Positions 42,226 to 52,292 are shown, numbered from the stretch's first letter. The stretch is DNA of 64,000 nt from Burkholderiaceae bacterium (GCA_021208885.1 JAJOJF010000031.1:29143-93142), one strand, 5' to 3'. Program-made: numbers and translations. Notes: a model not told the origin generated them from the sequence alone.

Positions 42226-43959
42226 TTAACGAACACGGCCTTCGCGCCATGCGGTCAACAGCTTGTCGTACTCAATGGTTTGGCCTTGAGGTTTTTCGTT
42301 GGCCAGTTTGGCCCAGGGCGCATGGTCATTGCTTAACCACTTGCTTGGGCTTTCTTTTTTGTTGAGCTTGGGTGCGCAACGATCCATGCCAGCACGCTCA
42401 AGACGAGCCATCACGCGATCCATTTGCTCAGCCAGATTGTCCATGGCTTCTTGAGGTGTCTTTTCACCGGTAACTGCCTGTGCCACGTTTTGCCACCACA
42501 ACTGAGCTAATTTTGGATAGTCAGGTACGTTAGTGCCGGTTGGTGTCCAAGCCACTCGAGCCGGGCTGCGGTAGAACTCAACCAAACCACCGAGCTTGGG
42601 TGCCATGTCTGTCATGGCCTGGCTTTGGATGTCAGACTCACGAATCGGCGTTAAACCAACAATGGTCTTTTTTAACGACGTTGTTTTGGCGGTTACAAAC
42701 TGGGCATAGAGCCATGCGGCTGCGGTGCGGTCAGGATCATGATTCTTAAAGAATGCCCATGAACCTACATCCTGATAGCCGTTTTGCATGCCCTCTTTCC
42801 AGTATGGTCCATTTGGTCCAGGTGCCATGCGCCACTTTGGCGTGCCATCCTCATTGACCACGGGCAGGCCAGGTTTGGTCATGTCTGCCGTAAAGGCTGT
42901 GTACCAGAAAATCTGCTGCGCAATCTCGCCTTGGGCTGGGACAGGACCAGCTTCACTAAAGGTCATGCCGATCGCTTCTTTCGGGGCGTAGGCTTTCATC
43001 CAGTCGATGTATTTGGTGAGTGCATATACAGCTGCTGGCGAGTTGGTAGCACCGCCACGCTCAACTGATGCGCCAACCGGGTTGCAACCGTCAATGGTGG
43101 TTCGAATGCCCCATTCGTCAACAGGACGCCCGTTGGGAATACCGATGTCAGCAGTGCCGGCCATCGACAACCAGGCATCAGTGAAGCGCCAGCCAAGCGA
43201 TGGATCCTTTTTGCCGTAATCCATGTGGCCATAGATTGGCTTGCCGTCAATGGTCTTTACATCATTGGTAAAGAATTCTGCGATGTCTTCATAGGCGCTC
43301 CAGTTCAATGGCACGCCGAGGTCATAGCCGTATTTAGCCTTGAACTTTTGTTTGAGATCATCGCGGTCGAACAAGTCTGCCCGGAACCAGTAGAGGTTGG
43401 CAAACTGCTGGTCAGGTAACTGGTAGATCTTGCCATCAGGTGCAGTCGTGAAGCTGATTCCGATGAAATCATCAAGATCAAGGCCGGGGTTAGTGAACTC
43501 CTTGCCAGCGCCAGTCATGTAGTCAGATAAGCTCATGATTTGGCCGTAGCGCCAGTGCGTGCCGATTAGGTCAGAGTCGGAAATCCAGCCGTCGTAGATA
43601 GACTTCCCAGACTGCATGGAAGTCTGGAGCTTCTCAACGACATCACCTTCTTGAATCAGATCGTGATTGACCTTGATGCCGGTGATTTCAGCAAATGCCT
43701 TGGCAAGCGTGCGAGCCTCGTATTCATGTGTTGTGATGGTTTCAGAGACCACAGAGATTTCATTGACACCCTTGGCTTTTAGCTTGGCTGCGGCATCGAT
43801 AAACCATTTCATCTCTTCTAGCTGTTGCTCTTTGGTTAGAGTCGATGGCTGGAATTCACTGTCAATCCAGCGTTTGGCGGCTGCTTCATCCGCCCAGGCG
43901 CCGGGGGCGCTGAATGCAAAGGCAATCGTGGCTGCCAATGCCGAATAGCGTAATTTCAT
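42226..43959 (-). CDS. glpV: Glycerol ABC transporter solute-binding protein
   Basis: 577 aa, long for a binding protein but normal for GlpV. Signal peptide (MKLRYSALAATIAFA, cleavage after GAWA). Landmarks include 'KQLEEMKWFIDAAAKLKAKG'-like sequence (cited loosely), 'TTHEYEARTLAKAFAEITGI', 'IDGCNPVGASVERGG' and 'QEAMDNLAEQMDRVMARLER'. Captures glycerol in the periplasm for GlpPQ-ST. Spaced 97 bp downstream of glpU. Confidence 0.9.
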   Translation of the reverse strand: MKLRYSALAATIAFAFSAPGAWADEAAAKRWIDSEFQPSTLTKEQQLEEMKWFIDAAAKLKAKGVNEISVVSETITTHEYEARTLAKAFAEITGIKVNHDLIQEGDVVEKLQTSMQSGKSIYDGWISDSDLIGTHWRYGQIMSLSDYMTGAGKEFTNPGLDLDDFIGISFTTAPDGKIYQLPDQQFANLYWFRADLFDRDDLKQKFKAKYGYDLGVPLNWSAYEDIAEFFTNDVKTIDGKPIYGHMDYGKKDPSLGWRFTDAWLSMAGTADIGIPNGRPVDEWGIRTTIDGCNPVGASVERGGATNSPAAVYALTKYIDWMKAYAPKEAIGMTFSEAGPVPAQGEIAQQIFWYTAFTADMTKPGLPVVNEDGTPKWRMAPGPNGPYWKEGMQNGYQDVGSWAFFKNHDPDRTAAAWLYAQFVTAKTTSLKKTIVGLTPIRESDIQSQAMTDMAPKLGGLVEFYRSPARVAWTPTGTNVPDYPKLAQLWWQNVAQAVTGEKTPQEAMDNLAEQMDRVMARLERAGMDRCAPKLNKKESPSKWLSNDHAPWAKLANEKPQGQTIEYDKLLTAWREGRVR

Positions 43960-44055
43960 TTTGATCTCCTCACTTGGCAGTTCTTTTTCCCGTCACAGAT
44001 GAGAATTCGACCCCGGGAACACTGATCGAATTCCTTGTAAAACTTGCGGAACGCT

Positions 44056-44364
44056 CTAGCCCTTGCGCATTACGGTTATGAACCAGATCACTGAGACACC
44101 AAACCCCCACCAAATGGCAGGCTCATCGTCAAGTGACAGCCAGTCTGCGATGAGGCCGGCGACGCCAACAAACATCAGGTTGATATAGGCTGCCCCGAGC
44201 AATCCGATAAACAAGCGATCACCTCTGGTCGTTACCATTGGCAAAAACCCCTTACGCGGTACGGTCGGCCGCTTGATCTCCAGTACGGTCATGATGGCGA
44301 GCATCGCTGCGACGCAGACAAAGAAAATCGCAACAGGTGTGGTCCAAACCATCCAGTCAAACAT
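44056..44364 (-). CDS. glpU: DUF2160 small membrane protein
   Basis: 102 aa, three hydrophobic helices. It opens 'MFDWMVWTTPVAIFFVCVAA', then 'GDRLFIGLLGAAYINLMFVG' and 'DEPAIWWGFGVSVIWFITVM'; this is the DUF2160 protein that always sits between the glycerol permease and binding-protein genes. Its task is unknown; accessory to the importer is the common guess. Confidence 0.88.
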   Translation of the reverse strand: MFDWMVWTTPVAIFFVCVAAMLAIMTVLEIKRPTVPRKGFLPMVTTRGDRLFIGLLGAAYINLMFVGVAGLIADWLSLDDEPAIWWGFGVSVIWFITVMRKG

Positions 44365-44384
44365 GTTGGTCTCCCCCGTTTGCT

Positions 44385-45194
44385 CTAAACACGTCCCATC
44401 GCAAAACCTTTTGCGATGTAGTTGCGTACAAACCAGATCACGATGGCGCCTGGCACAATTGTCAGAACACCGGCTGCCGCAAGGGTCGCCCAGTCCATGC
44501 CCGACGCGCTCACGGTTCGGGTCATGGTCGCGGCAATTGGTTTGGCATTAACACTCGTTAGCGTTCGAGCTAATAGCAGCTCTACCCAGCTGAACATGAA
44601 GCAGAAAAATGCTGCTACGCCAACGCCAGACTTGATCAGTGGCAAAAAGATTGTCAGAAAGAATTTCGGGAAGCTGTATCCATCAACATAAGCCGTTTCA
44701 TCGATCTCACGCGGCACGCCACTCATAAAGCCTTCCAGAATCCAGACAGCCAACGGGATGTTGAACACCAGGTGCGCGAGCGCCACGGCCAAGTGTGTGT
44801 CCATTAACCCTAGCGTGGTGTAAAGCTGGAAATACGGCAACAAAAACACCGCTGGCGGTGTCATGCGGTTGGTCAGTAACCAGAAAAACACATGCTTGTC
44901 ACCGATGAATCGATAGCGACTAAATGCGTAGGCGGCGGGCAAAGCCACGGTTAGGGTGATGACAGTATTGATTACCACGTAGATGATGCTATTGATATAG
45001 CCCGAATACCAGCTCGGATCAGTGAAAATCTTGTAGTAGTTGTCAAAAGTCAGCTCTTGAGGCCAAAGCGTGAAGGATGACAGAATCTCGTTGTTGGTCT
45101 TTAGGCTCATGTTGATCATCCAGTAGATCGGCAAGAGCGCAAAGATCAGGTAGGCGAACAGAAACAGATTGCGACCAGTAAATATTGATTTCAT
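44385..45194 (-). CDS. glpQ: Glycerol ABC transporter permease 2
   Basis: 269 aa from ATG 45194 (MKSIFTGRNL). Six helices; the coupling-helix motif is EGFMSGVPREIDETAYVDG, the EAA loop of carbohydrate permeases of the MalG kind. Starts 7 bp after the stop of the first permease gene. Confidence 0.9.
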   Translation of the reverse strand: MKSIFTGRNLFLFAYLIFALLPIYWMINMSLKTNNEILSSFTLWPQELTFDNYYKIFTDPSWYSGYINSIIYVVINTVITLTVALPAAYAFSRYRFIGDKHVFFWLLTNRMTPPAVFLLPYFQLYTTLGLMDTHLAVALAHLVFNIPLAVWILEGFMSGVPREIDETAYVDGYSFPKFFLTIFLPLIKSGVGVAAFFCFMFSWVELLLARTLTSVNAKPIAATMTRTVSASGMDWATLAAAGVLTIVPGAIVIWFVRNYIAKGFAMGRV

Positions 45195-45201
45195 GATGTC
45201 G

Positions 45202-46086
45202 CTATCCTTGTTGTTGTGACTTGCCAAGGTTCTGCATCCAGTTGTAGAGAACAAAGCAGAACAGCAAGATGATCAGAAAGTAGATGAGCGAAAATGCGGC
45301 AGCTGGCCCAAGGTCAAACTGCCCAACAGCCTTTTGCGTGAGGTATTGGGACAGGAACGTCGTTGATGTGCCGGGCCCACCGCCCGTCAGCACAAATGGT
45401 TCGGTATAGATCATGAAGCTATCCATGAATCTGAGCAGCACCGCAATCATGAGCACGCCGCGCATTTTGGGCAGCTGTATATACCAGAAAACGGCAAGCT
45501 TACTCGCGCCGTCAATGCGAGCGGCTTGATAGTAGGCGTCTGGGATTGAGCGCAGCCCAGCATAAGCCAAGAGGGCAACCAGCGGCGTCCAGTGCCATAC
45601 GTCCATCATCAGGACAGTCACCCAGGCATGCGTTGGATCTCCGGTGTAGTTGTAATCAAACCCGAGTTGCTGCAGGGTGTGGCCTAGCAAACCAATGTCT
45701 GTGCGCCCGAAGATTTGCCAAATTGTGCCTACCACGTTCCAGGGAATCAACAGCGACAGAGCTACCAGCACTAGCGTGGCGGACGCTTTCCAGCCACTAG
45801 CTGGCATACACATGGCCAGCGCAATTCCAAGTGGAATCTGTACGGCAAGCACGGACAGCGAGAAGGTAATCTGCCGCAAGAGCGCTGAATGCAACTCGCT
45901 GTCACGCATGACCATGGTGAACCACTCAGTGCCTACAAAAACACGGCGTTCAGGCGAAATGATGTCTTGCACCGAGTAGTTGACCACTGTCATCAGCGGC
46001 AAGATTGCTGAGAAGGCCACGCAGATAAATACTGGTGCGATCAATAGCCACGCCTTCTGGTTCAAGGGCTTGTCAGTTGGGTTCAT
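45202..46086 (-). CDS. glpP: Glycerol ABC transporter permease 1
   Basis: 294 aa, six helices, MalF-like. The EAA loop reads 'GLRSIPDAYYQAARIDGASK'. The start overlaps the preceding ATPase gene by 4 bp. Forms the membrane channel with GlpQ. Confidence 0.9.
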   Translation of the reverse strand: MNPTDKPLNQKAWLLIAPVFICVAFSAILPLMTVVNYSVQDIISPERRVFVGTEWFTMVMRDSELHSALLRQITFSLSVLAVQIPLGIALAMCMPASGWKASATLVLVALSLLIPWNVVGTIWQIFGRTDIGLLGHTLQQLGFDYNYTGDPTHAWVTVLMMDVWHWTPLVALLAYAGLRSIPDAYYQAARIDGASKLAVFWYIQLPKMRGVLMIAVLLRFMDSFMIYTEPFVLTGGGPGTSTTFLSQYLTQKAVGQFDLGPAAAFSLIYFLIILLFCFVLYNWMQNLGKSQQQG

Positions 46087-47159
46087 GAGACCAGTTCCTC
46101 GTTGCGGTAGAAGCAGGTGTGGGTGTCTAGCAATTGCAGATAAACAGTGGCGCCAGTTGCAGGTCGAACGGTTTCAGGGCTCAGCCGGACGCGAACAGCT
46201 TCTTGCCCAATCTTGCAGGTCACTAGTACGTAGGTGCCGATGTCTTGCACCTGTTGCACGGTTGCTGCGATCGTGCCTGGCTGCTTGTCAGTTGATAGCC
46301 TCAGGTACTCTGGACGGATGCCTAGCTTGAGATTGCCTTTAGGAACAATCATGCCGTTCGGGATTGCCATGTCATTATCAAAAACCTTAATGCCAGAATC
46401 CGTGACATCAATCGGCAGAAAATTCATGCCAGGTGAGCCAATAAAGTGACCGACAAATGTGTGCGCCGGGCGTTCGAACAGCTGATCCGCGGAGCCAACC
46501 TGAACCGCACGGCCCCGTGTCATGACCACCACCTCATCAGCGAATGTCAAAGCTTCGACCTGATCGTGGGTGACGTAGATCAGTGTCAGTTTGAGCTCAT
46601 GGTGAATTTGCTTCAGCTTTCGGCGAAGCTGCCATTTCAGGTGAGGGTCGATCACCGTCAATGGTTCATCAAAAAGCACTGCGGATACATCAGGACGTAC
46701 CAAACCTCGACCCAAGGAGATTTTTTGTTTTTGATCTGCGCTTAAACCGGCTGCGCGCATATCGAGCTGGTGACTCATCTCCAGCATTTCGGCGATTTCA
46801 CCAACGCGTTTTTTAATCTGTTCTTTGGGGACGTTACGATTTTTAAGCGGAAAGCCAAGGTTCTGCGCCACGGTCATCGTGTCATAAATCACGGGAAACT
46901 GAAAGACCTGGGCGATGTTTCTCTCTTGCGGAGACGCTTTGGTGACATCACGCTCATCAAACCAGACGTGACCTTGTGAGGGTTCGAGCAAGCCCGAGAT
47001 GATGTTAAGCATCGTTGTCTTGCCACACCCTGAAGGTCCCAGTAACGCATATGCGCCACCGTCTCTAAAGGTCATCTTCAATGGCAGCAGCGCGTAATCT
47101 TCATCGCGTGAAGGATTGGGTTTATAGGCGTGCGCCAGATCGAGTTTGATCTCTGCCAT
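46083..47159 (-). CDS. glpT: Glycerol ABC transporter ATPase (GlpT-type)
   Basis: 358 aa. Walker A is GPSGCGKT, Walker B FDEPLTVID, and the switch histidine is present (VTHDQVEAL). The ABC signature is degenerate: LSADQ instead of LSGGQ. A C-terminal regulatory OB-like domain follows. With GlpS it makes an asymmetric pair (see finding). Overlaps glpP by 4 bp and glpS by 1 bp. Confidence 0.92.
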   Translation of the reverse strand: MAEIKLDLAHAYKPNPSRDEDYALLPLKMTFRDGGAYALLGPSGCGKTTMLNIISGLLEPSQGHVWFDERDVTKASPQERNIAQVFQFPVIYDTMTVAQNLGFPLKNRNVPKEQIKKRVGEIAEMLEMSHQLDMRAAGLSADQKQKISLGRGLVRPDVSAVLFDEPLTVIDPHLKWQLRRKLKQIHHELKLTLIYVTHDQVEALTFADEVVVMTRGRAVQVGSADQLFERPAHTFVGHFIGSPGMNFLPIDVTDSGIKVFDNDMAIPNGMIVPKGNLKLGIRPEYLRLSTDKQPGTIAATVQQVQDIGTYVLVTCKIGQEAVRVRLSPETVRPATGATVYLQLLDTHTCFYRNEELVS

Positions 47160-48235
47160 CAGGCGACCTCCCTCGACAATTTCGGTGCTACTAGCAGAGG
47201 CCCGTCGTTTTCAAATACGTATACGTTGTCCGGGCTGATGTGCAGAGTGACGTCCGCTCCCAAGTCAAATTCATGCACGCCAGTCAGTTGGGCGACCAAG
47301 GCACCAAGTGCTGTCTGTACATGCACGAATGTGTCGGATCCCGAAATTTCAGCTAACTCGACTTTGCCGGCAAGCGGTACATCACTGTCCCGAGAGGCAA
47401 GTTTCAAAGCGCTGGCACGCACGCCGACAGTAAGTTCCTTTGGGGCTGCCCGAGGCAGGTCGATGTTCAAGATTTGTCCGGTCGACAGTTTTAGTCCGGT
47501 TTCCGTCCTTTCGGCTTTGAGCAAGTTAATCGGGGGGTCACTGAAGGCTTTAGCCACCCGAACCGAGGCTGGACGATGAAACACTGCTGCTGTTGGTCCG
47601 TATTGCAGCAACTCACCCTTATCCATTACGGCTGTATATCCACCCAAAAGAAGTGCTTCGCCGGGTTCTGTCGTGGCATAGACCACGGTCGATTGCCCAG
47701 CCGCAAATAGCTGGCTAAGTTCTGACCTAAGTTCTTCGCGCAGTTTGTAGTCAAGGTTTACAAGTGGCTCATCAAGCAGCATCAATGGCGCACTTTTAGC
47801 CAGGGCCCGTGCCAGCGCCACGCGTTGCTGTTGCCCGCCAGATAACTCCGATGGCAGTCGCTTCAGAAACATTTCGATGTGGAGCTTTTGGGCTAGGGCC
47901 TCGACCTGCGCTTCTATATTGCTTGCTTTGGCAAGCTTCAAGGGCGATGCAATGTTGTCAAACACCGTCATCGATGGATAGTTGATGAACTGTTGATACA
48001 CCATGGCAACATTGCGCTCGCGTACGGGCACACCCGTGACATCTTTGCCATCGACCCGGATTTGTCCTTCCGTAGGCCGATCCAAGCCCGCCATGATGCG
48101 CATGAGGGTTGTTTTGCCGGCTTGTGTCGCCCCTAGAAGCACCGTAACCTGATTAGGCTCAAGCCTCAGATCCATAGGGTATAGGTAGGGCTGACCCGAT
48201 ACAGTCTTACTGACATGTTTTAACGTCAGCTCCAT
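47159..48235 (-). CDS. glpS: Glycerol ABC transporter ATPase (GlpS-type)
   Basis: 358 aa. Walker A is GATQAGKT, the signature LSGGQQQRVALARAL is consensus, and Walker B is LMLLDEPLVNLD. The switch histidine is replaced: the segment reads VVYATTEPGEAL where VTHDQ is expected, so this subunit has an altered H-loop. First gene of the seven-gene minus-strand glycerol operon, divergent from glpR. Confidence 0.92.
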   Translation of the reverse strand: MELTLKHVSKTVSGQPYLYPMDLRLEPNQVTVLLGATQAGKTTLMRIMAGLDRPTEGQIRVDGKDVTGVPVRERNVAMVYQQFINYPSMTVFDNIASPLKLAKASNIEAQVEALAQKLHIEMFLKRLPSELSGGQQQRVALARALAKSAPLMLLDEPLVNLDYKLREELRSELSQLFAAGQSTVVYATTEPGEALLLGGYTAVMDKGELLQYGPTAAVFHRPASVRVAKAFSDPPINLLKAERTETGLKLSTGQILNIDLPRAAPKELTVGVRASALKLASRDSDVPLAGKVELAEISGSDTFVHVQTALGALVAQLTGVHEFDLGADVTLHISPDNVYVFENDGPLLVAPKLSREVA

Positions 48236-48275
48236 GTCGATACGTTCTCCAGTGATGGATAGATGCGTTTTGTTT

Positions 48276-48363
48276 TTCGTTTTTTCTATCTTATGGTTCG
48301 TTTGTGATCGTTTGCACTCAGTATTTACCCTTAAATATTAATTTTTATGTTCCATTTTGTTCG
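48276..48363. promoter_or_regulatory. TTCG(TTT) repeats in the glpS/glpR divergent region, candidate GlpR operators
   Basis: Copies of TTCGTTT-like sequence occur at 48276, 48297 and 48360, with a related ATCGTTT at 48307, all in one orientation and mostly within a very T-rich 150-bp gap. E. coli GlpR and other DeoR proteins bind repeated TTCG-containing half-sites. The last copy is just upstream of the glpR ATG, so autoregulation is likely. Confidence 0.5.
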
Positions 48364-48385
48364 TTTTTGGCGAAATAATTAAGCC

Positions 48386-49153
48386 ATGACTGAGTTATCC
48401 CCACGCCAAGTTGACCTGATTGACGCCGTGCGTTTGCTCGGCCCGACATCTATTGAAGCGCTCGCCGAGCGTTTTGGCGTGACTTTGCAAACCGTACGCC
48501 GGGACGTCCGGTTTTTATCTGAGGCTGGCTTGCTGGCAAGGTTTCATGGTGGTGTTCGTCTGCCGGGTTCAACCACAGAAAACATCGCTTATCGTCAGCG
48601 TCAGGCACTAGCTTCAGACGAAAAGTCACGGATTGCGCGTGCAATTGCCAAACGGATTCCGAATGGCTGCTCGCTCATCATGAACATCGGAACCACGATC
48701 GAAGCAGTAGCCCATGAGTTGCGTTATCACAAGGGGCTTCGCGTGATTACCAATAATCTGCATATCGCCGGTCTTTTGAGCACCAACAAAGATTGTGAGG
48801 TGATTGTGGCCGGAGGCGTCGTGCGCGCAAGCGACCAAGGTATTGTGGGCGAGGCAACCGTTGACTTTATTCGCCAATTCAAGGTTGATATTGGTTTGAT
48901 TGGCATTAGCGGCATTGAATCCGATGGCACGCTTAGGGACTATGACTTCCGGGAGGTCAAAGTCGCAAAATCCATTATCGAGAAATCGAGAGAAGTCTGG
49001 CTAGCGGCAGATGGCAGCAAATTCAATCGCCCAGCGATGGTGGAGCTTGGGCATTTGCGCGACATTGACATTCTTTTTACCGATGCCGAACCGCCAGAGC
49101 CATTTATCGAGTTGCTTGCCAAGGCAGAAGTTTCCTGTGTGGTAGCTGATTAA
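48386..49153 (+). CDS. glpR: DeoR-family glycerol regulon repressor
   Basis: 255 aa. DeoR HTH 'SIEALAERFGVTLQTVRRDV' with 'RFHGGVRLP' in the wing; the sugar-phosphate-binding domain has 'LIMNIGTTIEAVAHEL', 'VIVAGGVVR' and 'VDIGLIGISGIESDGTLRDY', all as in GlpR, whose ligand is glycerol 3-phosphate. Divergent from glpS and 14 bp before glpK. Confidence 0.93.
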   Translation: MTELSPRQVDLIDAVRLLGPTSIEALAERFGVTLQTVRRDVRFLSEAGLLARFHGGVRLPGSTTENIAYRQRQALASDEKSRIARAIAKRIPNGCSLIMNIGTTIEAVAHELRYHKGLRVITNNLHIAGLLSTNKDCEVIVAGGVVRASDQGIVGEATVDFIRQFKVDIGLIGISGIESDGTLRDYDFREVKVAKSIIEKSREVWLAADGSKFNRPAMVELGHLRDIDILFTDAEPPEPFIELLAKAEVSCVVAD

Positions 49154-49167
49154 ATTAAGGATTCGTT

Positions 49168-50661
49168 GTGAAATTCATCTTGGCACTCGATCAAGGCACC
49201 TCAAGCTCGCGCAGCATCATCTTCGATGCCAGTGGCCAGATGGTCGCAATGGCCCAACGGGAGTTCAGGCAAATTTTTCCAAAACCCGGCTGGGTTGAGC
49301 ATGACCCCCGTGAAATCTGGGCAACCCAGCGCGACACAGCCCTTGAGGCGCTTGCCAATGCCAAACTGACAGCCAATGACATCGCAGCGATTGGCATCAC
49401 CAATCAGCGAGAGACAACGGTTGTCTGGAATAAAAAAACCGGCGAGCCCGTCTACAACGCCATCGTCTGGCAAGATCGTCGAGCCGAACCTACCTGCGCG
49501 GAACTTCGCCAACAAAACCTCGGTGCCTATGTGGCTCAAAGCACAGGGCTTTTGATTGACGCATATTTTTCTGCAACCAAGTTACATTGGATTCTGGAGC
49601 ACGTGCCCCAAGCAAAAAAGCTCGCCGAGCGGGGTGATCTGGCATTTGGTACGGTCGACAGTTGGTTGATCTGGCAACTGACCGGGGGTGCTAGGCACGT
49701 GACTGATGTTAGTAATGCTGCTCGAACCATGCTCTTTGATATCCAACAAAATGCCTGGGACCCCAAAATCCTGGAAGCCTTAAGTATTCCGCCATCTGTA
49801 TTGCCCGATGTCTTGCCCTCAAGTGCAGCATTTGGCGAGACTACCCCGGCAATCTTTGGGCAAAGTATTCCAATTGGTGGCGTGGCGGGTGACCAGCAAA
49901 GCGCCTTGTTCGGGCAAGCCTGTTTTGAGCCAGGCATGGCCAAGAACACATACGGCACGGGCTGTTTCATGCTGATGCACACTGGTGGAAAGTTTCAGCA
50001 AAGTACCAATGGGCTGATAACGACGGCCGCCGCCCAACCAAGCGAGGCAACCCGGTTTGCATTGGAAGGCAGTATCTTTATTGGTGGCGCAGTCGTGCAA
50101 TGGCTGCGCGATGGCTTGCGTGCGATCGCCTCAAGTGCAGAGGTACAGCCCTTGGCCGAGAGCGTTCCGGATTCAGGCGGGGTAATGTTTGTGCCGGCCT
50201 TCACGGGCTTGGGCGCGCCATATTGGGCACCAGATGCCCGAGGCACGATTGTTGGTCTGACACGAGGCACCACCGTTGCCCACATTGCACGTGCGGCTCT
50301 GGAAAGCATCGCCTTTCAAAGTGCTGCCTTATTGCAAGCGATGAATCGTGATGTGGTGGCTGCGGGCGGCGTGCCAGTCAGCGAACTGCGTGTCGATGGG
50401 GGCGCCTGTGTTAATGACCTGCTCATGCAAATACAGGCTGATTTACTTGGAATTCCAGTAGTTCGCCCAGCAGTCACGGAGACTACTGCTCTGGGTGCTG
50501 CCTATCTGGCTGGTTTACATGTCGGTCTATACAAAAATCTCCAGGACCTAAGCCGTCAATGGCGGGTTGAGCGTACCTTTCACCCAACTTTGCCGCGTGG
50601 GCAGGCTAATGAGCGCATGCATCGTTGGGAGCAGGCCGTTCGTCAGGCCACAGCAGCCTGA
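49168..50661 (+). CDS. glpK: Glycerol kinase
   Basis: 497 aa from GTG 49168, AAGGA upstream. FGGY kinase landmarks: '[16 protein letters not shown]', '[20 protein letters not shown]', '[19 protein letters not shown]' and '[20 protein letters not shown]'. Phosphorylates glycerol entering by GlpSTPQUV. Follows glpR closely and is likely co-transcribed. Confidence 0.96.
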   Translation: MKFILALDQGTSSSRSIIFDASGQMVAMAQREFRQIFPKPGWVEHDPREIWATQRDTALEALANAKLTANDIAAIGITNQRETTVVWNKKTGEPVYNAIVWQDRRAEPTCAELRQQNLGAYVAQSTGLLIDAYFSATKLHWILEHVPQAKKLAERGDLAFGTVDSWLIWQLTGGARHVTDVSNAARTMLFDIQQNAWDPKILEALSIPPSVLPDVLPSSAAFGETTPAIFGQSIPIGGVAGDQQSALFGQACFEPGMAKNTYGTGCFMLMHTGGKFQQSTNGLITTAAAQPSEATRFALEGSIFIGGAVVQWLRDGLRAIASSAEVQPLAESVPDSGGVMFVPAFTGLGAPYWAPDARGTIVGLTRGTTVAHIARAALESIAFQSAALLQAMNRDVVAAGGVPVSELRVDGGACVNDLLMQIQADLLGIPVVRPAVTETTALGAAYLAGLHVGLYKNLQDLSRQWRVERTFHPTLPRGQANERMHRWEQAVRQATAA

Positions 50662-50697
50662 CGGGTTAGCTGACCTGGGTGTTTGTTGTTAGTCTGC

Positions 50698-52188
50698 CTA
50701 TTGCCCCTGACCCAAAGCGAAGCCGCGCTCGCCATTGAAGGTGCAAAGATTCTCGGTTTTGATGACATCGATCCCTCTTGTCGTTAGTGCCTGCAGCAGA
50801 CCGATGATGTCAGCATGATTGATCAACTGGTTGTTTGGGGCTGCAAACCGGCAGCGCCAGTGGTCAGTACAAAATGTCTCGCCAAACCCGCCAGGCCACA
50901 CTTTTACGCCACGGTTTGTGATCATTTGCAGGGCAAACGCATTGGTTGTTAGTGCGCTGAGTTGCCCAGCCAGGAAGTCGGCTGTCACATTCGGGGCATG
51001 GACAAATACGTCTACCCCAACCATTTGTTTGTCGGCTTTGACAGTCTTGGCTGCGACGGTTTTGCGCTCATTGCCTTTGTCTATCGTGCTGGTATGACTG
51101 TCATTTGTCTCTTCGCGCTCATTGCTTGTATAGGTAACTGGCATGAAATGACTGGGCACGTGTCCGAGGCGGTCGATGACCGCCTGCGCAAAAGCCTGTG
51201 TGCCAACAGCCGCGAGATGACTGGTCTGTTGATGTAATTCAGCACTGTGCACGCCCTGCTCAATTGCGCATAACCAGGCGTTGTGTATCGACTCTGCGAC
51301 AGCAGGCTGGCCGATATGCACCAGCATCAAAACAGCTGCGAGCAACAAGCCCGATGGGTTGGCGATTCCCTGGCCAGCTATGTCCGGTGCGCTGCCGTGG
51401 ATGGCCTCAAACATGGCGCATTGGTCGCCGATGTTCGCGCTTGGCGCCAGGCCAACCGAGCCAGTCAATTCAGCAGCGATATCCGAGATGATGTCACCAT
51501 AAAGATTTGGCGTCACAATGACATCAAACCGGTTGGGCCGCGTCGCAAGTCTGGCAGCGCCAATATCAATAATCATGTGATCGGTGCTGATAGCTGGGTA
51601 CTCGTGTGCCATTTCATCAAACACCTTGTGAAACAGGCCATCAGTCATCTTCATGATGTTGTCTTTGGTCATGCAGGTAACGTGCTTGCGCCCATGGCTT
51701 TGTGCGTACTCGAACGCATACCGCACAATCCGCTCGCAACCTGGACGGGTGATGAGCTTTAGGCACTGGTACACGTCATCTGTTTGCCGATGCTCTATGC
51801 CAGCATAGAGATCTTCCTCATTCTCGCGAACAATCACAATATTCATGTCAGGGTGCAGGGTTGGCACGAACGGGGCGTAACTGACACATGGTCGGATGTT
51901 GGCATACAAGCCTAAGGTTTTACGGATGGTGACGTTCAAGCTTTTGAAGCCACCGCCTTGTGGGGTGGTAATCGGCGCCTTGAGAAAGACTTTGGTGCGA
52001 CGCAGGCTATCCCAGGCGTCGGGGGAAATACCTGAGCTGTGACCCGCAAGGTATTGGCTTTGACCGATTTCAATAAACTCGGGTTTGATACGGGCACCAG
52101 CAGCATCTAGCACGGCGAGCGTGGCAGCCATGATTTCAGGGCCTATGCCATCGCCACACGCAACAGTAATGGGAGTTAGCTCTTTCAT
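50698..52188 (-). CDS. icd: Isocitrate dehydrogenase, long form with C-terminal domain
   Basis: 496 aa from ATG 52188 (MKELTPITVACG). Catalytic half: 'GDGIGPEIM', the substrate loop 'FKSLNVTIRKTLGLYANIRP', 'VRENEEDLYAGIEHRQTDD', 'MTKDNIMKMTDGLFHKVF' and 'FEAIHGSAPDIAGQGIANP'. A C-terminal block of about 130 residues after a Lys/Thr-rich linker is absent in E. coli Icd; the total length equals that of the Thermus-type enzyme. The cofactor cannot be read with confidence. Divergent from the LysR gene at 52293. Confidence 0.85.
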   Translation of the reverse strand: MKELTPITVACGDGIGPEIMAATLAVLDAAGARIKPEFIEIGQSQYLAGHSSGISPDAWDSLRRTKVFLKAPITTPQGGGFKSLNVTIRKTLGLYANIRPCVSYAPFVPTLHPDMNIVIVRENEEDLYAGIEHRQTDDVYQCLKLITRPGCERIVRYAFEYAQSHGRKHVTCMTKDNIMKMTDGLFHKVFDEMAHEYPAISTDHMIIDIGAARLATRPNRFDVIVTPNLYGDIISDIAAELTGSVGLAPSANIGDQCAMFEAIHGSAPDIAGQGIANPSGLLLAAVLMLVHIGQPAVAESIHNAWLCAIEQGVHSAELHQQTSHLAAVGTQAFAQAVIDRLGHVPSHFMPVTYTSNEREETNDSHTSTIDKGNERKTVAAKTVKADKQMVGVDVFVHAPNVTADFLAGQLSALTTNAFALQMITNRGVKVWPGGFGETFCTDHWRCRFAAPNNQLINHADIIGLLQALTTRGIDVIKTENLCTFNGERGFALGQGQ

Positions 52189-52245
52189 TTGATCATCCGG
52201 TTTTAGTGAACGGTCTGGAACGATCAAATTCTGGATGATTTATTG

Positions 52246-52265
52246 ATTTATGAAAAATAATAAAT
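52246..52265. promoter_or_regulatory. Inverted repeat ATTTAT-N8-ATAAAT, candidate LysR site
   Basis: Six-base palindromic arms in the 104-bp, AT-rich gap between icd and the divergent lysR gene, 27 bp before the LysR ATG. The spacing fits the T-N11-A form used by LysR proteins. Confidence 0.45.
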
Positions 52266-52292
52266 TGACATAAATATGATAGATTTATATCT

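Noticed and set aside
49536..49982. A 148-codon frame antisense to glpK
   Set aside because: Antisense shadow of a highly conserved kinase gene; no own motif or start.
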